A stretch of DNA of 64,000 nucleotides, from assembly GCA_016630905.1 (NCBI GenBank), contig WBMQ01000012.1, forward strand, positions 806,001 through 870,000. The letters are read 5' to 3'. Under the pieces are notes generated by a model. The model had not been told where the DNA came from and did not search any database. It saw only the letters and a program-made list of their open reading frames with translations. This document shows, one piece after another, positions 23,367 to 35,955 of this stretch (its first letter is position 1; each line of letters opens with the position of its first letter). The stretch comes from Capillidium heterosporum (lineage: Eukaryota > Entomophthoromycota > Entomophthoromycetes > Entomophthorales > Capillidiaceae). Position numbers and translations under genes: made by a program.

Positions 23367-24158
23367 CTATTCCTCGAAGACGAACTTTTTGAGCTCTTGG
23401 TATGCCTGTTGCAAGTTGTCATTAACGATAATCTTGTCGTGACTCCCCTCCTGCTTGGCATAGTCCAATTCTCCTTTGGCCGCTTCCAACCGCCTGGCTA
23501 AGCTGGTTTCAGTTTCAGTGTTGCGACCACGCAACCGTTTCTCCAGCTCATCTATGGAGGGAGGTGCCACGAAAATAAACCTTGCGTTGAGGTCGGTACG
23601 TTTAACCGATTTGACGCCTTGCTATAATAACAATAAAATTGAGAACAAAGGCTATTAAAAATGACTTACCATATCTATGTCGAGGATACATTGCTTACCA
23701 GTAGCCGCTACCCTACGTACTGATTCGATCGATGTACCTATTGTTCCAATTAGTTGTTTGATTTAAAGGTTTCAAAGTACCGTAGATGTTTTCGGAAAAC
23801 TCAGCCCATTCAATAAATTTATCTTCTTCAATCTCTTTTTTGAACTCCTCCTTAGTGACGAAGTTGTAGTTGACGCCATCAACTTCCCCTGGTCTAGGTT
23901 GTCTAGTTGTATCTGTATAACACCCTTCAATTATTTATGAAAATAAAGGCTGTTAAAGCTTACGTGAGACGCTGAATCCGAAGCTATCGGGAAACTCTTT
24001 GAACAGCATGCCTAGTAAAGTTGATTTGCCGCAACCGGAAGGTCCTGAGATGACTATTGGGCCTATTTATATAAAAAGATTTAGTTTCATTGAGGATGTT
24101 TTTACACTTACGTGAATTTACCATAGTAGAGTATAGGTTCTAAGTTGATAAAAGACAT
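23367..24158 (-). CDS. GUK1: Guanylate kinase
   Basis: Transfers phosphate from ATP to GMP or dGMP, making GDP or dGDP in the cytosol. Five exons (24158-24122, 24062-23964, 23912-23781, 23737-23670, 23621-23367) sum to 591 bases, giving 196 residues against 187 in yeast. The P-loop GPSGCGKST follows [18 protein letters not shown]. Next come the GMP-binding segment [19 protein letters not shown], then [15 protein letters not shown], the ILDIDMQG strand (usually LDID.QG), [16 protein letters not shown] lid and [14 protein letters not shown]. All key residues are present. It is an intact single-copy gene with canonical splice sites in every intron. Confidence 0.95.
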
Positions 24159-27100
24159 GTTAATAAATATACATTCTTATTGGTAGAAGTTACCTTGAAG
24201 TTCAATTTGGTAGGTACTATACGATTGCCCTAAAAAGCGGAAGCTCATAAAACTATAAAACTACCGACTTTACAAAAGTAAAAAAGTTGAAATGGGATGT
24301 CTTTCCATAAACATACTGATAGAAATCCAAGTGGATAATAATTGCATAACTTAGTGGAATTTGATTTGTCCTTGTGATGCAAATCGACATAAAACAAGTA
24401 TAATCAACTTTGAAAGTAATTTAGGCTGGTATTAAAGGTGGAAAGAAGTCCGAATTTGGTAGTCTTTATATCGTCGCTTGAATTCGTAACTTTGATACTT
24501 CGGACTATGGGTAAACTGCAGGGGGTTAAGAGGGACGTCAGCTGTGGTGATGAGTAGTTGGCTATTTGCCGATTATTCAGTAGCCGTACAGTTTTAGTTG
24601 ATGTGACAGGATAGTTTTGTAGGTTCTTTTACAGTTAAAGTGTGCTATATTCGCAAAGCTATGATGAAGATAAGTGAAGGACCAGTAAGGCATTTGGATT
24701 TGTAAACAAATCTATCAGTGTCTGCATAAAATTATGATGTATTTATACATTCTCATTTTCATTTGGTGCTGTAAAAGGATTTTTTGAAAAATTCAGGTAG
24801 GTATACGATATACAACTAATCAAATACTTGTATACTTAACACCTCTTATCTATCAGCAATCTTATATCGACCTTGTAGCTAAAATTATACCCTCCTTAAG
24901 CCTTAGTTATATCGTATCCTCTTCATATTTTATCGATCCAATACCATACATTCTTAATAAACTATAAGCTTATATTCCCTATGTTTTGAAATACGTTATG
25001 AATCTTTAATACTATTTACCATTAGAAATCCTTGTACTACTTTGAAATGGAAGTCAATTGTATAGAAAATCAAAACGAAAAAGTAAGACATTAGTGACTA
25101 TAGGTTTTTAAAGTATAAGAAAAGTGAGACATACAATTAGATCCTTTTATAGAAAGGTTCGGTGATAGGCATCGTTTTGAAGGTAACTTGTCAAAGACTT
25201 TCCTTTTGGATAAAATTTTGAACTTGAACTTCAAACACTCATATTCTTGGTGACGTTTCGATAAGGAAAGGCTTCCTAGGTTTTGAATTTACCAAATATA
25301 CATTTAAAACTACCTGTATCTTGAATAATTAGATGTATTATTAGGAATTTACAAATCTACCTTAGCCATTCCTTTATCTCTCTCCTTTTATAACTTGGAT
25401 GGAACGTGTATAAAAAATAGTTAAAATGCGTTCGATAAGGATGTCTTTTAGGGATATAAGGTGATTGAAATATATCCTTAAATGGATAGGTATCTCGCTT
25501 TAAAGAATAGGTATATGATTAATTTAGTATCGATGGTATTGTAGTTTTAACAAATTTAGTAGCTCCTGTAAATATCTTCTTACCACCATAGTGTATATTG
25601 AACGTATAGTGAAAAGTACAAGTTTTATAGCCAATTCGTAGCTATGTTTACTTGGTTTAGATAGAAAAGTAGTATAAAGATTGTTACACCTTGCTACTAT
25701 TGTATGTTGTTGGCTCTTCAAAATTCTCTACTTTCAGATCAGGTGTCCATTTATACAGTGACCAAATTATTGGATTCTATCCTATTATACAAACTCTATT
25801 TTAAATGCAAAAGGTATAGTTAAGGCATCCATAAAGTAAGCTTGGCAAAATCACATGGGCAGCTAAAGTTACATCTTTATGCCGATAAATCACCATAGTG
25901 TGGTTCTCTAATCTTGGCTACTTTGTAACACGATCTATTCGGTTCGCTTTGGGTAGATTGTTGGGAGAGGCGGTATGGTGATTTTAGTTTATCCAGGATC
26001 CTCATCATACAGCAAAGCTTCTCAAGGCTTCTATCAAAGATTTGATAAGCTTTTGTTTGGAGACTTACTCTCAAAAGCTGTTAATCATCATATCAACTTG
26101 ATAACTGATGAGAGTATCGAAGTTTAGTATACAATCCCATACATCATTTAGAGAACTATTTCAAGGGCATAAGTATTTGAAGACCAAAGTTTTTCTTACA
26201 AAACTACTAATAGTAAATGATATGATGTACCTTTTAAGCACCTTGATACTCAAAATATAGTTTCTTTTTGTTAAAAACTTAGTGTACAGATGTAACCGTT
26301 CATCTATATACTATTATTATCAAAGGTATATCCTACAAATAATTTCGACAAGTTGTCTTGTAAGAACCTTTAACACCCAAAGGATAATATAAAGCTTTTG
26401 TTTAAGATATCAACAAATGAAACCAGAGAGCTTCTAAATTTTAATTAGCTAGAGGTATCCCACCCATCAAAAAGCACAACTGCAAAACATTAGTAACTTT
26501 TAAGAGCACCAATAGTAACGAGCCTAAGCTCCATAGGCATCTATAGATTGGCTACAGCAGTGACCCTAAATTTGTTTGGCTTAAATCCCCAATAAGTTTA
26601 TTCGATCCGGGCAATTTCATAAGCAGTGGAAAAATGCTAATGAGGCTGGCTAGGATAAATATGTATACTAGCGGAAATATAGGATAAGTCTTTGATGTAA
26701 CCTATGTATAAAGATTAAATAGAGCTGTTAAATTTTATTTAAAACATAATATCAATCGCTCAATAGCTTATACAATAAATTCAAAATTTATTCTGCAAGT
26801 ACAAATGCAAGGGTCGAGAGTTAGACGACATTGCAAATATCAAACGATGAAAATTTTACTAATGGATTAGGGCTTGGCACTTTTATTACTAACGACAACT
26901 TATAGTCCTTTCAATTTTAACAATAATCCTAGACTAAATTTTAGATACACCTATTTAAATTAGTTCTCCAACCTAACCTCACGAGACGGATTGCCACAAT
27001 AAGTGCTTTATATCACACAAACCTAGCTAAAGTCTAAGAGATATCAGGCATATCATAGCACACCGTATTAGATCTGGTTTAGTGTATAAAAAGGCGGAGA

Positions 27101-27497
27101 TTTTAAATTAGGTTAAATCTTTGAAATGGTGATAGGATAGCCTGTTATTCTTGGCTGGATGAGTAGTGAAGATTTGCGCCCTATAAGTCAAGTTGAAAAG
27201 GAGGAGGTAGCACTTTTCACTTTTCCTAAAATCGAACCTATCACATCGACTTTTACTGGCAGGGGCTTCAACCAGTAAACATCACAAAACTAAAGACACC
27301 TGCCATCACATTTAAATCGATCCTACCTACTGAAGTCTACAGTTCAAAGTTCAAATTAAAAGTTACATATCTAATACCAAAAGTATTATTTTCTGTTGTT
27401 GGAGTTCTACTACCAAAATTTCCTAGTTTAGTTTAGTTCTTTACCACAAAAGTGATAATTGTATCCCAAACATTCGACCTAGACACTTTTCAAATAC
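24159..27497. other. Gene-poor 3.3 kb intergenic region
   Basis: The largest gene-poor stretch apart from a possible remnant at 25524-26074. It is AT-rich, with no RNA gene and no regular repeats noticed. The final few hundred bases should hold the promoter of the kinase gene at 27498. Confidence 0.5.
25524..26074 (-). pseudogene. Possible coding remnant, unknown family
   Basis: Two minus-strand open stretches (26074-25877 and 25721-25524) have protein-like composition: SLQTKAYQIFDRSLEKL, REPHYGDLSA, then HSYELAIKLVLFTIRSIY. They lack ATG starts at sensible places and splice links between them. The helical, hydrophobic character is compatible with the middle region of a Zn-cluster transcription factor, but I cannot show this. 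Confidence 0.2.
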
Positions 27498-30400
27498 ATG
27501 GATAGTGAAGCTGGAAGAAACCAAGTTAAAACCGCCGAAAATGATGGGGACTTAGAGGCATCGACTAACCAAAACAACTCAGCAAAGTTAGAAAGTAGTT
27601 CCAAAAAGATTACCATACCAAAGGCTAAGGATGGTAGGTCAATTCACTCCCCACCACCAATGCCAATATTCCTGACTTCACTACCTTCAACCTCGACACG
27701 CGCCCCCCTGCCATCGCTAACATCAATTGGTATGCTATACATCTGGTACATTTTTTAATATTTTTTAGTGACACATAGCTCGAGTTCGAGAGTCAGCGAA
27801 AGTTCTGCCAAAGAATCGTTACTAAGCGGTAAATTTACCACTCAAACTAATTTACAGACTCCAGCCAGCAACAGTCTTCGAACTAACCTACTAAAGTCAA
27901 TAAAAAGAGAAGAAAGTTTTTCGACGAAACCGTCCAACCCCATGATAATAAACAGGATCGGTAGGAGGTGTGGCTCCCCAACCCAAAGCAGCCCAAACAA
28001 CGCACGACCCTACTCAATGTACGGTGGTTTTCACAGTGAGCAATCGACTGAACAGTTTAATGGAGAGAAAGCTGAAGGCAACTCACAACCACAAAAGAAT
28101 ACCCAAACTCCCATGTCACCAAACCCACCACCATTAACCCCTTCACTACTTTCCAAGTTTGTCGAAGAGAAGAGTCCTAAAAAAGGAGGTGCTAATGAAA
28201 ATGAGCATAGATTCGGACGCTCTCGGAGACTTAGTCATGGGCTTTCATCCCTAGCTGTTCAAAGCCTTTCTAACTTGGCTAAAAAGCGAGCGTCTACCAA
28301 CCCAACAAGAGAAGGATCGCCAGTCCACTTTGATAAAGAACGTACCTCAGACCTTTCTGATTACGCAAAGTCTCAAGCATTATATAATAGTTTGCTTTCA
28401 CACAGCACTAAAGCAGACGGACAGATTGATTCTTTTAATGATAGTATTGAATCAGAAGGTAATGTTTCGACGGTGAGTCAAGGTGTAGAGGATAGTTCTA
28501 AAGCATTAGAGTTTATAAAGTCTGATACCGACAATACCTCAACTTCGAATGTGGAAACCGATGTATCTAACACCCGAAAAACAGTAAAGCCAACTTTTCA
28601 CGAAAGAAGCTCTTCTTTATCTACCAATCCATCACCCACGCATATCCCACTATCACTACGAAGGCACAGTAGAACCCACAGCCATAAAAATAGTCGACAT
28701 AATTCGTTGATTCTGCTATCAGGGCATCTAAGTCCTTCTTCAACCAGAGAAGGAAGTCTCCCGTCGTCAGTGAATACGAGTGACTTTGGCGAGGATTACG
28801 AAAGCCAGGATAGCGATCTACCGTACCTTTCAATTCGTTCTAATAGATCACGCATCCTCCCCGAATTGGAGTACGAGGAGTCGGTCAACGATTTAGATCC
28901 TACTGATTACAACCTTCCTCTTGGGGACCTGCGCAAGAAACTTTTGGATGAGATCAAGCTGACGCTCCAGGATGCACAAAATGAGATTTTAGTGACAATA
29001 AGCAGTTGGTATAAGGAGCACGACTTTGTAGTTTCTAATAGCTGTTTCGAGTGTTCTGAAAAGCGGTGTATCAAGCACCCCACCAAATCTGCCAACAACC
29101 CGGCAAGTACCGACTATTTTTCAAGCAAGGGTGTCAACTACATATCGAAGGCCGGGTTCGCTCACTTACCGAACTCAGGACGCAATTTCAAAGACAGCAA
29201 ATTGATACTCCATTCGAATAGCTGGCCCCCCTCTTACCTAGTTTCCTCCTATACTGTCCTTCTAAACGACATCAACGAAGTTGCCCATCAAATCCTTGCC
29301 ATCGATTTCGAAAAGATGCTGAGTTCGACGATATGCACCGACATTATCAAAAAGCTACAGAGTCTCCAGTTAGATCTGCGTCGGATGACAGTTGGAAATG
29401 CCGAGGCGGAAGATATCCTTTCCAAGCTCATCTTTGAGTTTTCTCCAGTAAGTAGGTTAGTTGAAGGTCTCCGTGATTTCGATATAAGCCAACATGAAGC
29501 CTATATGTATGAAAACCAATATGGAAATACAGCTCCACCATCACCTTCGCCTCTTCGACACTCCTACTCCTTCACCAGTGATGACGGGCAACTCAAGTAT
29601 CCGATCCCATCCAAAAAGGGTCATCCAAGTGCCGGTACATCACCCCTAGAACATGTTGAAGATGGATCTTCCCTTTCGCATTTCTTTGGTCGAAAATCGG
29701 GATACACCCCTTCTTCGTTATCCCATTCCCCAAGCAAAAGCGAAATGAAGGGCATCGTCCGTGCCTCCACCAACCCTATCCCACATAGGCCCATAACGGT
29801 GCAGTTGGGCAACAACCCAGGTATTGTTAAGTCTCACTCTGTCGCCACCATCAAAATCGATCCCACCTCCCAGTCGGCTGCCATTGATATCCCTAAGCCT
29901 AGCCAGTTGACGATCCCCAACCGAACTCCAATAATTACCAAAAGCCCCGAGTCCGATTCAGCAAGCTTACCTCCCAAGACGATCCCCTTTAAATTGTCAC
30001 CGGATCTTCACCAGAGCTTACAAGGCAATCGTAGGAATTCTGAGTTCGCACCGGTCAAGAACAACGAGCTCATGCCGAGCTCTGAGAAAGTCGGGTCTAG
30101 GCCCCATTCCCTTTCAGTTTCAGGGCAACCCCCCAAGCTATCAGTTGACGAAAGTAGAAAAGACAAGACTCATACCAAGGGTACTCGTAGCGTCGTGAAT
30201 ATCTTCCGCAACATGAGTATCTTCGGTAGTAAATCGAATTCTCCCATCGAAACACTGAGTAACTCCTCCACTGAGAAGCAGGAGGTTACGCCACTTCTTA
30301 GCCCGATTCTCCAAAGGGTTGCTAACAATCACCAACGCAGTTTCTCAGCCGACTCGGGCATGATCAAGAGGCACTCGACACCAACCCCATTCCTACCCAA

Positions 30401-32665
30401 CTCCTTCACCCCACCGCTATCCCTTCCCGTTGACCCACGTTACCCCAACCGACAGCCGATCCCCATGATCGTATGTAGGTTATGTGAGGAGTCGATCGAA
30501 AGTACACGATTCGAGGAGCACTCCAAGATATGCTTAATTAATCAGAACTTCGAAGTCGATATCACCAAGCTTCGCCAAAGCCTCTCCAAGATCACGACCC
30601 ATCTGGACAAGTACCGACTTCAGCTCCTGGCTTCCGGTCGCAACTCGGGCTACTTGGATTACGTTCCATTACAGCGGACTGAGGCACTGCTAAATATCGC
30701 TCAAAAGTTGGCAGTAATCGAATCCAAGCCGACCGACAAGATCGCCTCCAAAGGAAGATCCTATGCCAAGCGTATAAATGAACTACTCCTTTCCTATCCC
30801 AAGAAGTGGAACGATTTGACGGTAAAAAGTTTAGCTGACAAGTTACTCAAACTTATCCCAAACTATATTGAAACTGTGGTGACCTACCGACAGGAGCTTC
30901 AATCGTTCGCTAACGCCAACAGTGGGGAGACTTCCCCTTATTTTGAGAGGTTTGCCCAAACTCAAGGATCCAACCAAGCTTCACCGGGGAACAGCCCCAA
31001 GGAATCGTTCTTTGAACGTTCCTTCTTTGCCAAAAAGCGCCAGCAACGTACCAACAGCAATGTCTCAGGGAACAGCCAATCCGACGCTGAACCGTCGTCA
31101 GCTCCTCGCAAGTTGGTTAGCTTGTTGGTCGGTATGCTCAAGCGAAGCAACCGTCGTACCGGAGAGAGTCCAACCCTAGTACCTAGGGAGGATCAATCCG
31201 TCGTCAGACCCATCGACATCAACACCGTCTCCAGCAAGTCCAAGGTACCTTCCATCGAAGATTTCGAGATCATCAAGCCCATAAGTAGGGGAGCCTTCGG
31301 CAGAGTCTACCTTACCCGTAAGAAAGCTACCCAAGATCTATTCGCCATCAAAGTCATCCGTAAGGATGATATGGTGCGAAAAATATGGTAAGGCAGGTGA
31401 TGACCGAACGTAGGGTCATGTCCTTAGCTTCGACTCCCTATGTAGTAAGCATGTTCTTTGCCTTTCATTCCAGGAACTACCTGTACCTGGTGATGGAGTA
31501 CATGATCGGTGGGGATCTCAGTACGTTACTTCAAGGTTTTGGGACCTTTTCAGAAGATATGGCCCGGTTCTACGTGTGTGAGACGGTGCTCGCTCTAGAA
31601 TACCTGCACAAGAACAACGTTATCCACCGCGATCTCAAACCCGATAACATCCTCATCGACAGTGAAGGGCATATCAAGTTGACTGACTTTGGGTTGTCTA
31701 GGATCAGTATCCAGGAGCCAGATCGCAATCCACTCAGCCCCAAATTGCCACGATCCAACCCTAAGCTGAACAAAAGGGCGCGGAAGCAGTCCAAGGACTT
31801 TGAGACAGCGTCAGCCAACCAAGTCGTCAAGTCATCCTCCCACCCACTTAACGTTAATCCAGGGGAGCCCCAGCCTATAGCTCACGCCAAGCACCCCAGT
31901 AACCAAGCGCTACTCGGTACTCCTGACTACCTGGCTCCTGAGCTACTCTTAGGTATAGGCCATGACGCCTCGGTAGACTGGTGGGCTTTAGGGGTCTGCC
32001 TCTTTGAGTTCCTGAATGGGTATCCCCCCTTCACTGACCAGTCCCCCGAACTGATCTTCAACAACATTCTTAATCACCGTGTCCAGTATCCCGAAGATAA
32101 TGACTTATCTGAACCCTCCATCTCATTGATAAAGCACCTCTTAGAATCCAACCCGGCTAATAGGTTCAAGGAGGAGGACATCAAAAGGCATCGCTTCTTC
32201 CAGGATGTCGACTGGGACAACATGAACGAGATAGAAGCCCCCTTCAAGCCCAACCCTTTAGACAATCTTGATACTTCTTACTTTGAACTGCGCAATAAGC
32301 GACCCGACATCCTCAAGCACCAGAAGGACGACAAAGACCTCTTTGAAGTTGAACTATTAACTGAATGTAGTTCTTCGTTACCCGACAATGTACAGACCCC
32401 TACTCCATTAATTTCCCCGCTACTTGGACCGGCTTCGGGGAATTCAAACTCTCAAGCTCGTACTACCTCTAACGGGGAAGTCGTCGAAAGGGATCGGGAG
32501 AAGACTAACGATACTGAAGGCGCCTGTAACCATGAGACCGACTTTGAAGCCTTCGAGTACAAGAATTTGGCTTTGCTGTCGGAGTACAACAAGGAGATGT
32601 CTAACGTCACCCAGTGGCTGAAGTCTACAGTTGATTTGGAGGGTGGAGAATTGGATACGCCTTAA
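27498..32665 (+). CDS. Rim15/Cek1-type (Greatwall-related) protein kinase, with one frame break
   Basis: Nutrient-responsive AGC kinase that in fungi controls quiescence entry through endosulfine and PP2A. Exon 1 is 27498-27729, the intron 27730-27768, and the rest one long exon. The N-terminal thousand residues are Ser/Pro-rich and largely disordered, with a C2HC zinc finger ([11 protein letters not shown], then EEHSKIC, about 30474-30530) typical of Rim15/Cek1. The kinase domain starts near 31258: [33 protein letters not shown] roughly 60-residue insert precedes [15 protein letters not shown], the split activation segment of this family. FEAFEYKN near the C-terminus resembles a hydrophobic motif. 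At 31377-31391 a run of five A leads to a stop. The frame continues one base back as [11 protein letters not shown], and one extra base would give 1709 residues. It is either an assembly indel or a real lesion. Confidence 0.9.
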
Positions 32666-34194
32666 TTGAGTATAAGAGGAGGAGGGGTATATGATGCTAG
32701 TTTTGTTTTATCGTTTAAATTTGAACTTGAGTTTTTAATAGTCTGTTGTGCCAGTTTTAATTCTAATAAATGTTTTTCTTTCCAGCTATGAGCCAGTAGT
32801 ATAGATTCTATATATACTGTTTAAGGTTTTAGGTAAAGACATAGGGTACTTTTACAATATTTTGCACAAAATATTAAAAGCAGCTAAAACATTATTCATT
32901 AACGGTTTCCTAAATAATCTATCGACAATTAAAAGATTACATGTAATTCAATGTAGTTTTTCTGAATATTATTTTCTACTATAGTACTGAAAAATACTAT
33001 ATTCTACATTAAAGTTTAGAATATGTTTTAGACAGTGATAAACCTTGATTTTGGAATACTTAGTAAATAGAGTTTAATATTAAATGCTTAGGTAAATATT
33101 CTAATTCTAAGATATTAAGAATTGAATCTCGCTTTAGCCTGAGTACTATGATGAATATAGTTTGTGTACACGCTGCAGGTTGGCTAATAAATTTATTACT
33201 GTAATGCTAGAGTTAATTAGCTTGAGGATATCCTATCCGATGCAGTGATACGCAAGGTTTAATTCTCTTAACTGGGGGACTATAGGAGTTGAGCGTTGCT
33301 TGCTTTTAATATTAATTGTGAGGGTGTCATCTCGAATAGTGTTGTAACTTCATTATTTGATAATACAGTGGCACTATTTCTATTCTTTTTGCATTTCTAA
33401 GCCTAGTATATAACTGTAAAGATATATATTTACTATATATATTGCTACTACTATATGTATTTTGTATGAATTATAAATAGTCTGCAGTTCTTATCGGTTT
33501 TATTTCAAAGTTTTTGCAAAAGCACTTTTTAGTAGCCATCTTTACCATTTAGCTTTTACAACTAGACTTACAGAACAACGAATAATCTTTGGGTAATGCT
33601 TGATATAACCTTCTTCCCATCGATACCGCCATTTATATAATCAAGCTACGGTGCATATGCTTAAACAGACTAAAGTTTAAAATAGGAGTCGATAACCCTA
33701 CTCAACTTTTTCTATCTTGACGCCGCCTACACTCACCTACTATATCAATGCCATGAATCACTTCTTCCAACTTTTAGATCAGGTTCATCGATCTCGACCA
33801 TTCTACTTTATTGACGACGCCAACTACAGCTATGACATGCTGCTACATATTGAAAAGTCCTGATTCACAATATCTCAATTAAAAAAAGGCAGAGAATATC
33901 AAAAAATAGTTTATTAAATTTGGACAGTAACTCCCTTTTTATAAAAAACTTTACCTTTATTGAGTCATTCCTATAACGGGCTTTTACTGTATATATAATT
34001 TATACTGTATTGGGTTTTAAAGCATAGCTAAACTAAATTGGCATTTTTTGTAAATTTATGATATGGTATAATAGAAAAGACGGTAAATATCCTTTACCAC
34101 AGCCAAAGCATGAAGATCGAAAGGTATGTAGAGAGTAAATAATAAAAAGTTTGATAAAATATAGGTAAAGGGAGAAACCAGACTACTGTTACTT
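32666..34194. other. Intergenic region between convergent genes
   Basis: 1.5 kb AT-rich stretch. A slightly more GC-rich patch at about 33690-33860 has short protein-like reading, but no family was recognised. Nothing else seen. Confidence 0.45.
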
Positions 34195-35577
34195 TTAAAA
34201 GAATAGATTCGTTGTACTTCTGGTAGTAGGTTTCTGGTAACTATGAACAATGAAGACATCTGGTGAATGCTTCTTTATCCATTCGACAAACCAAGGTTCT
34301 CCGCTTGGGATGGTGAGAAACTGCAATTTCAACTTAGTTTCGATATCCACTTCATCAAATTTAGTATCGCTAAGGATAAAGAATCTGCCATGCGAAAGGT
34401 AGATAGTTAAGTTGATGAGCTTTGCAAGTTGAAATCGCAGTACTTGAAAGAAATTAGAGGCCAACCTGGGATCTCCCAATAATTTCAAATTTACAATGGG
34501 GCTGGTAGGTTTCACATCTTCAAATAAAGCGTCTTCAAGAATACCACAAAGAGTTACTTGCTGTAGCTTAGGTAGAGTAAACAGAATCTGCATCGAGTTG
34601 TTGTCAAATTTATTAGACAGGTCCAAGTCGACGTGTCTAAGGTTTAATAATCTTTTAGAGTCCCATAGGGATATGGATTCGACAAGTAAACTTAGACTTA
34701 CCAGTTGTTCGAACGTATAGTCGATAAAATAATCGTACCACCCGATGCCGATGCTAGGTAACTTTTCAAAACTGAAGGCTTCAATCTGTCGAAAGCAGTG
34801 TAAAGGAACCTTTCTTATGACAGAGTCGGGACAGCTGATGGCAAGCTGCTTCAGGTTTAAAAATCGCGTTGGTACTAATTCTGAATCACCCTTGTATATG
34901 TATATATCCAACTTCAGCACCTTCAAACTAGGAAAGCCCTCATTTAAAATAGCCAAGATATGTTTGTTGACGACGTCCACCTGTAGATTTAGAGATTGGA
35001 GCTGGGGTAAGCTGAACGCTTTTATGGTATCCAATCTCAACATCTCGTCAAGAAATAGGTCACTAATCACTTGAAACGCTGCCATAGCACTAATCACTGA
35101 TAAGTTAAGATGGACAAGATCTTCAATAATGTGTTTAAAATCTATTTTAGTCGAGTACATGTCAAACAGTTCTATAGTAAATTCTTTTGGCTTTATTGAT
35201 AGCGTATGCATCTGGTCAAATACCTGAGTTTTGGATTCGCTGTAACCTATTTCTAGTCGTTCTAAGTTGGGGAAGTGGTGCATCAGTTGAAAAAAGTCAG
35301 TATTCACTTCATTTTTCAATTCTTTGACGTATTTACCGTACTTGGACGCTAAACCGTTGAGCTTTTCCATCGTATCTTTGTAGGCACCATCTTGGTACAG
35401 CTCTTCATAGTAGATGTATCGGAAAAGTTTGGCTAACAGAAGGTTGTTGAGCTTTTTGTTGCAGTACCTTAAACCTATAATATCCTCTTCCTCTAAGTAA
35501 CCCAATATTTCCTCTACTATAAAGTCAGGTAGGATGTTGAAGTTGGAGCTCATTTTTAGACCTGAGAAACTTTCCAT
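34195..35577 (-). CDS. F-box/leucine-rich-repeat protein, subfamily A (intact copy)
   Basis: A 460-residue single-exon protein. Residues 10-60 form an F-box-like helix set (LPDFIVEEILGYLEEEDI, then LRYCNKKLNNLL). The remainder consists of irregular leucine-rich repeats such as FPNLERLEIGY, LPQLQSLNLQVD, FPSLKVLKLDIY and LLNLRHVDLDLS (RNI-like fold). F-box proteins bind Skp1 and select substrates for SCF ubiquitin ligase; the LRRs would be the substrate-binding part. The start ATG at 35577 is preceded by TTG in the same frame. It is the only undisrupted member of a subfamily that also has a frame-broken copy at 41071-42410 and a pseudogene at 14773-16031. It is head to head with the subfamily B gene at 35956. 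Confidence 0.8.
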   Translation of the reverse strand: MESFSGLKMSSNFNILPDFIVEEILGYLEEEDIIGLRYCNKKLNNLLLAKLFRYIYYEELYQDGAYKDTMEKLNGLASKYGKYVKELKNEVNTDFFQLMHHFPNLERLEIGYSESKTQVFDQMHTLSIKPKEFTIELFDMYSTKIDFKHIIEDLVHLNLSVISAMAAFQVISDLFLDEMLRLDTIKAFSLPQLQSLNLQVDVVNKHILAILNEGFPSLKVLKLDIYIYKGDSELVPTRFLNLKQLAISCPDSVIRKVPLHCFRQIEAFSFEKLPSIGIGWYDYFIDYTFEQLVSLSLLVESISLWDSKRLLNLRHVDLDLSNKFDNNSMQILFTLPKLQQVTLCGILEDALFEDVKPTSPIVNLKLLGDPRLASNFFQVLRFQLAKLINLTIYLSHGRFFILSDTKFDEVDIETKLKLQFLTIPSGEPWFVEWIKKHSPDVFIVHSYQKPTTRSTTNLFF

Positions 35578-35955
35578 CAAAGTTGATTCATAAAAGTACT
35601 TTGAAATGTAACCAACTGATTGATGATGTGGATTACCACCTTCGGCGGAATATGATTATGTTCTATAATAAATGCTTAATTATACTCAAAATATTACCAA
35701 TGAGTTATAAAAATTGAAATTTGGAACATTTAATTTGGAAAGTAAAAGTAGGATTGTAGCGAACCATCCAGTCAAGATAAGCATTTTAATTGTATAAATG
35801 GGATAATTAAATCCACCAGCAACACTATTTGACAAATTATTTCCAATAGTGATGATGATGATGATGATGACAGGATTAGAATAAAGGCTTGATAAAGTGG
35901 AAAGGAAATGTATTTTGAATCAAAGCTTCAGATTCTTCAGCCTTTATGAGTTACG
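35578..35955. promoter_or_regulatory. Shared divergent promoter region of two F-box/LRR genes
   Basis: 378 bases separate the two ATGs, so both promoters must overlap or abut here. The region contains the GAT microsatellite. No clear TATA box was identified. Confidence 0.45.
35851..35870 (+). repeat. (GAT)n microsatellite
   Basis: Six and two-thirds perfect GAT units lie 86 bases before the ATG at 35956, probably within the 5' leader. Confidence 0.9.
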
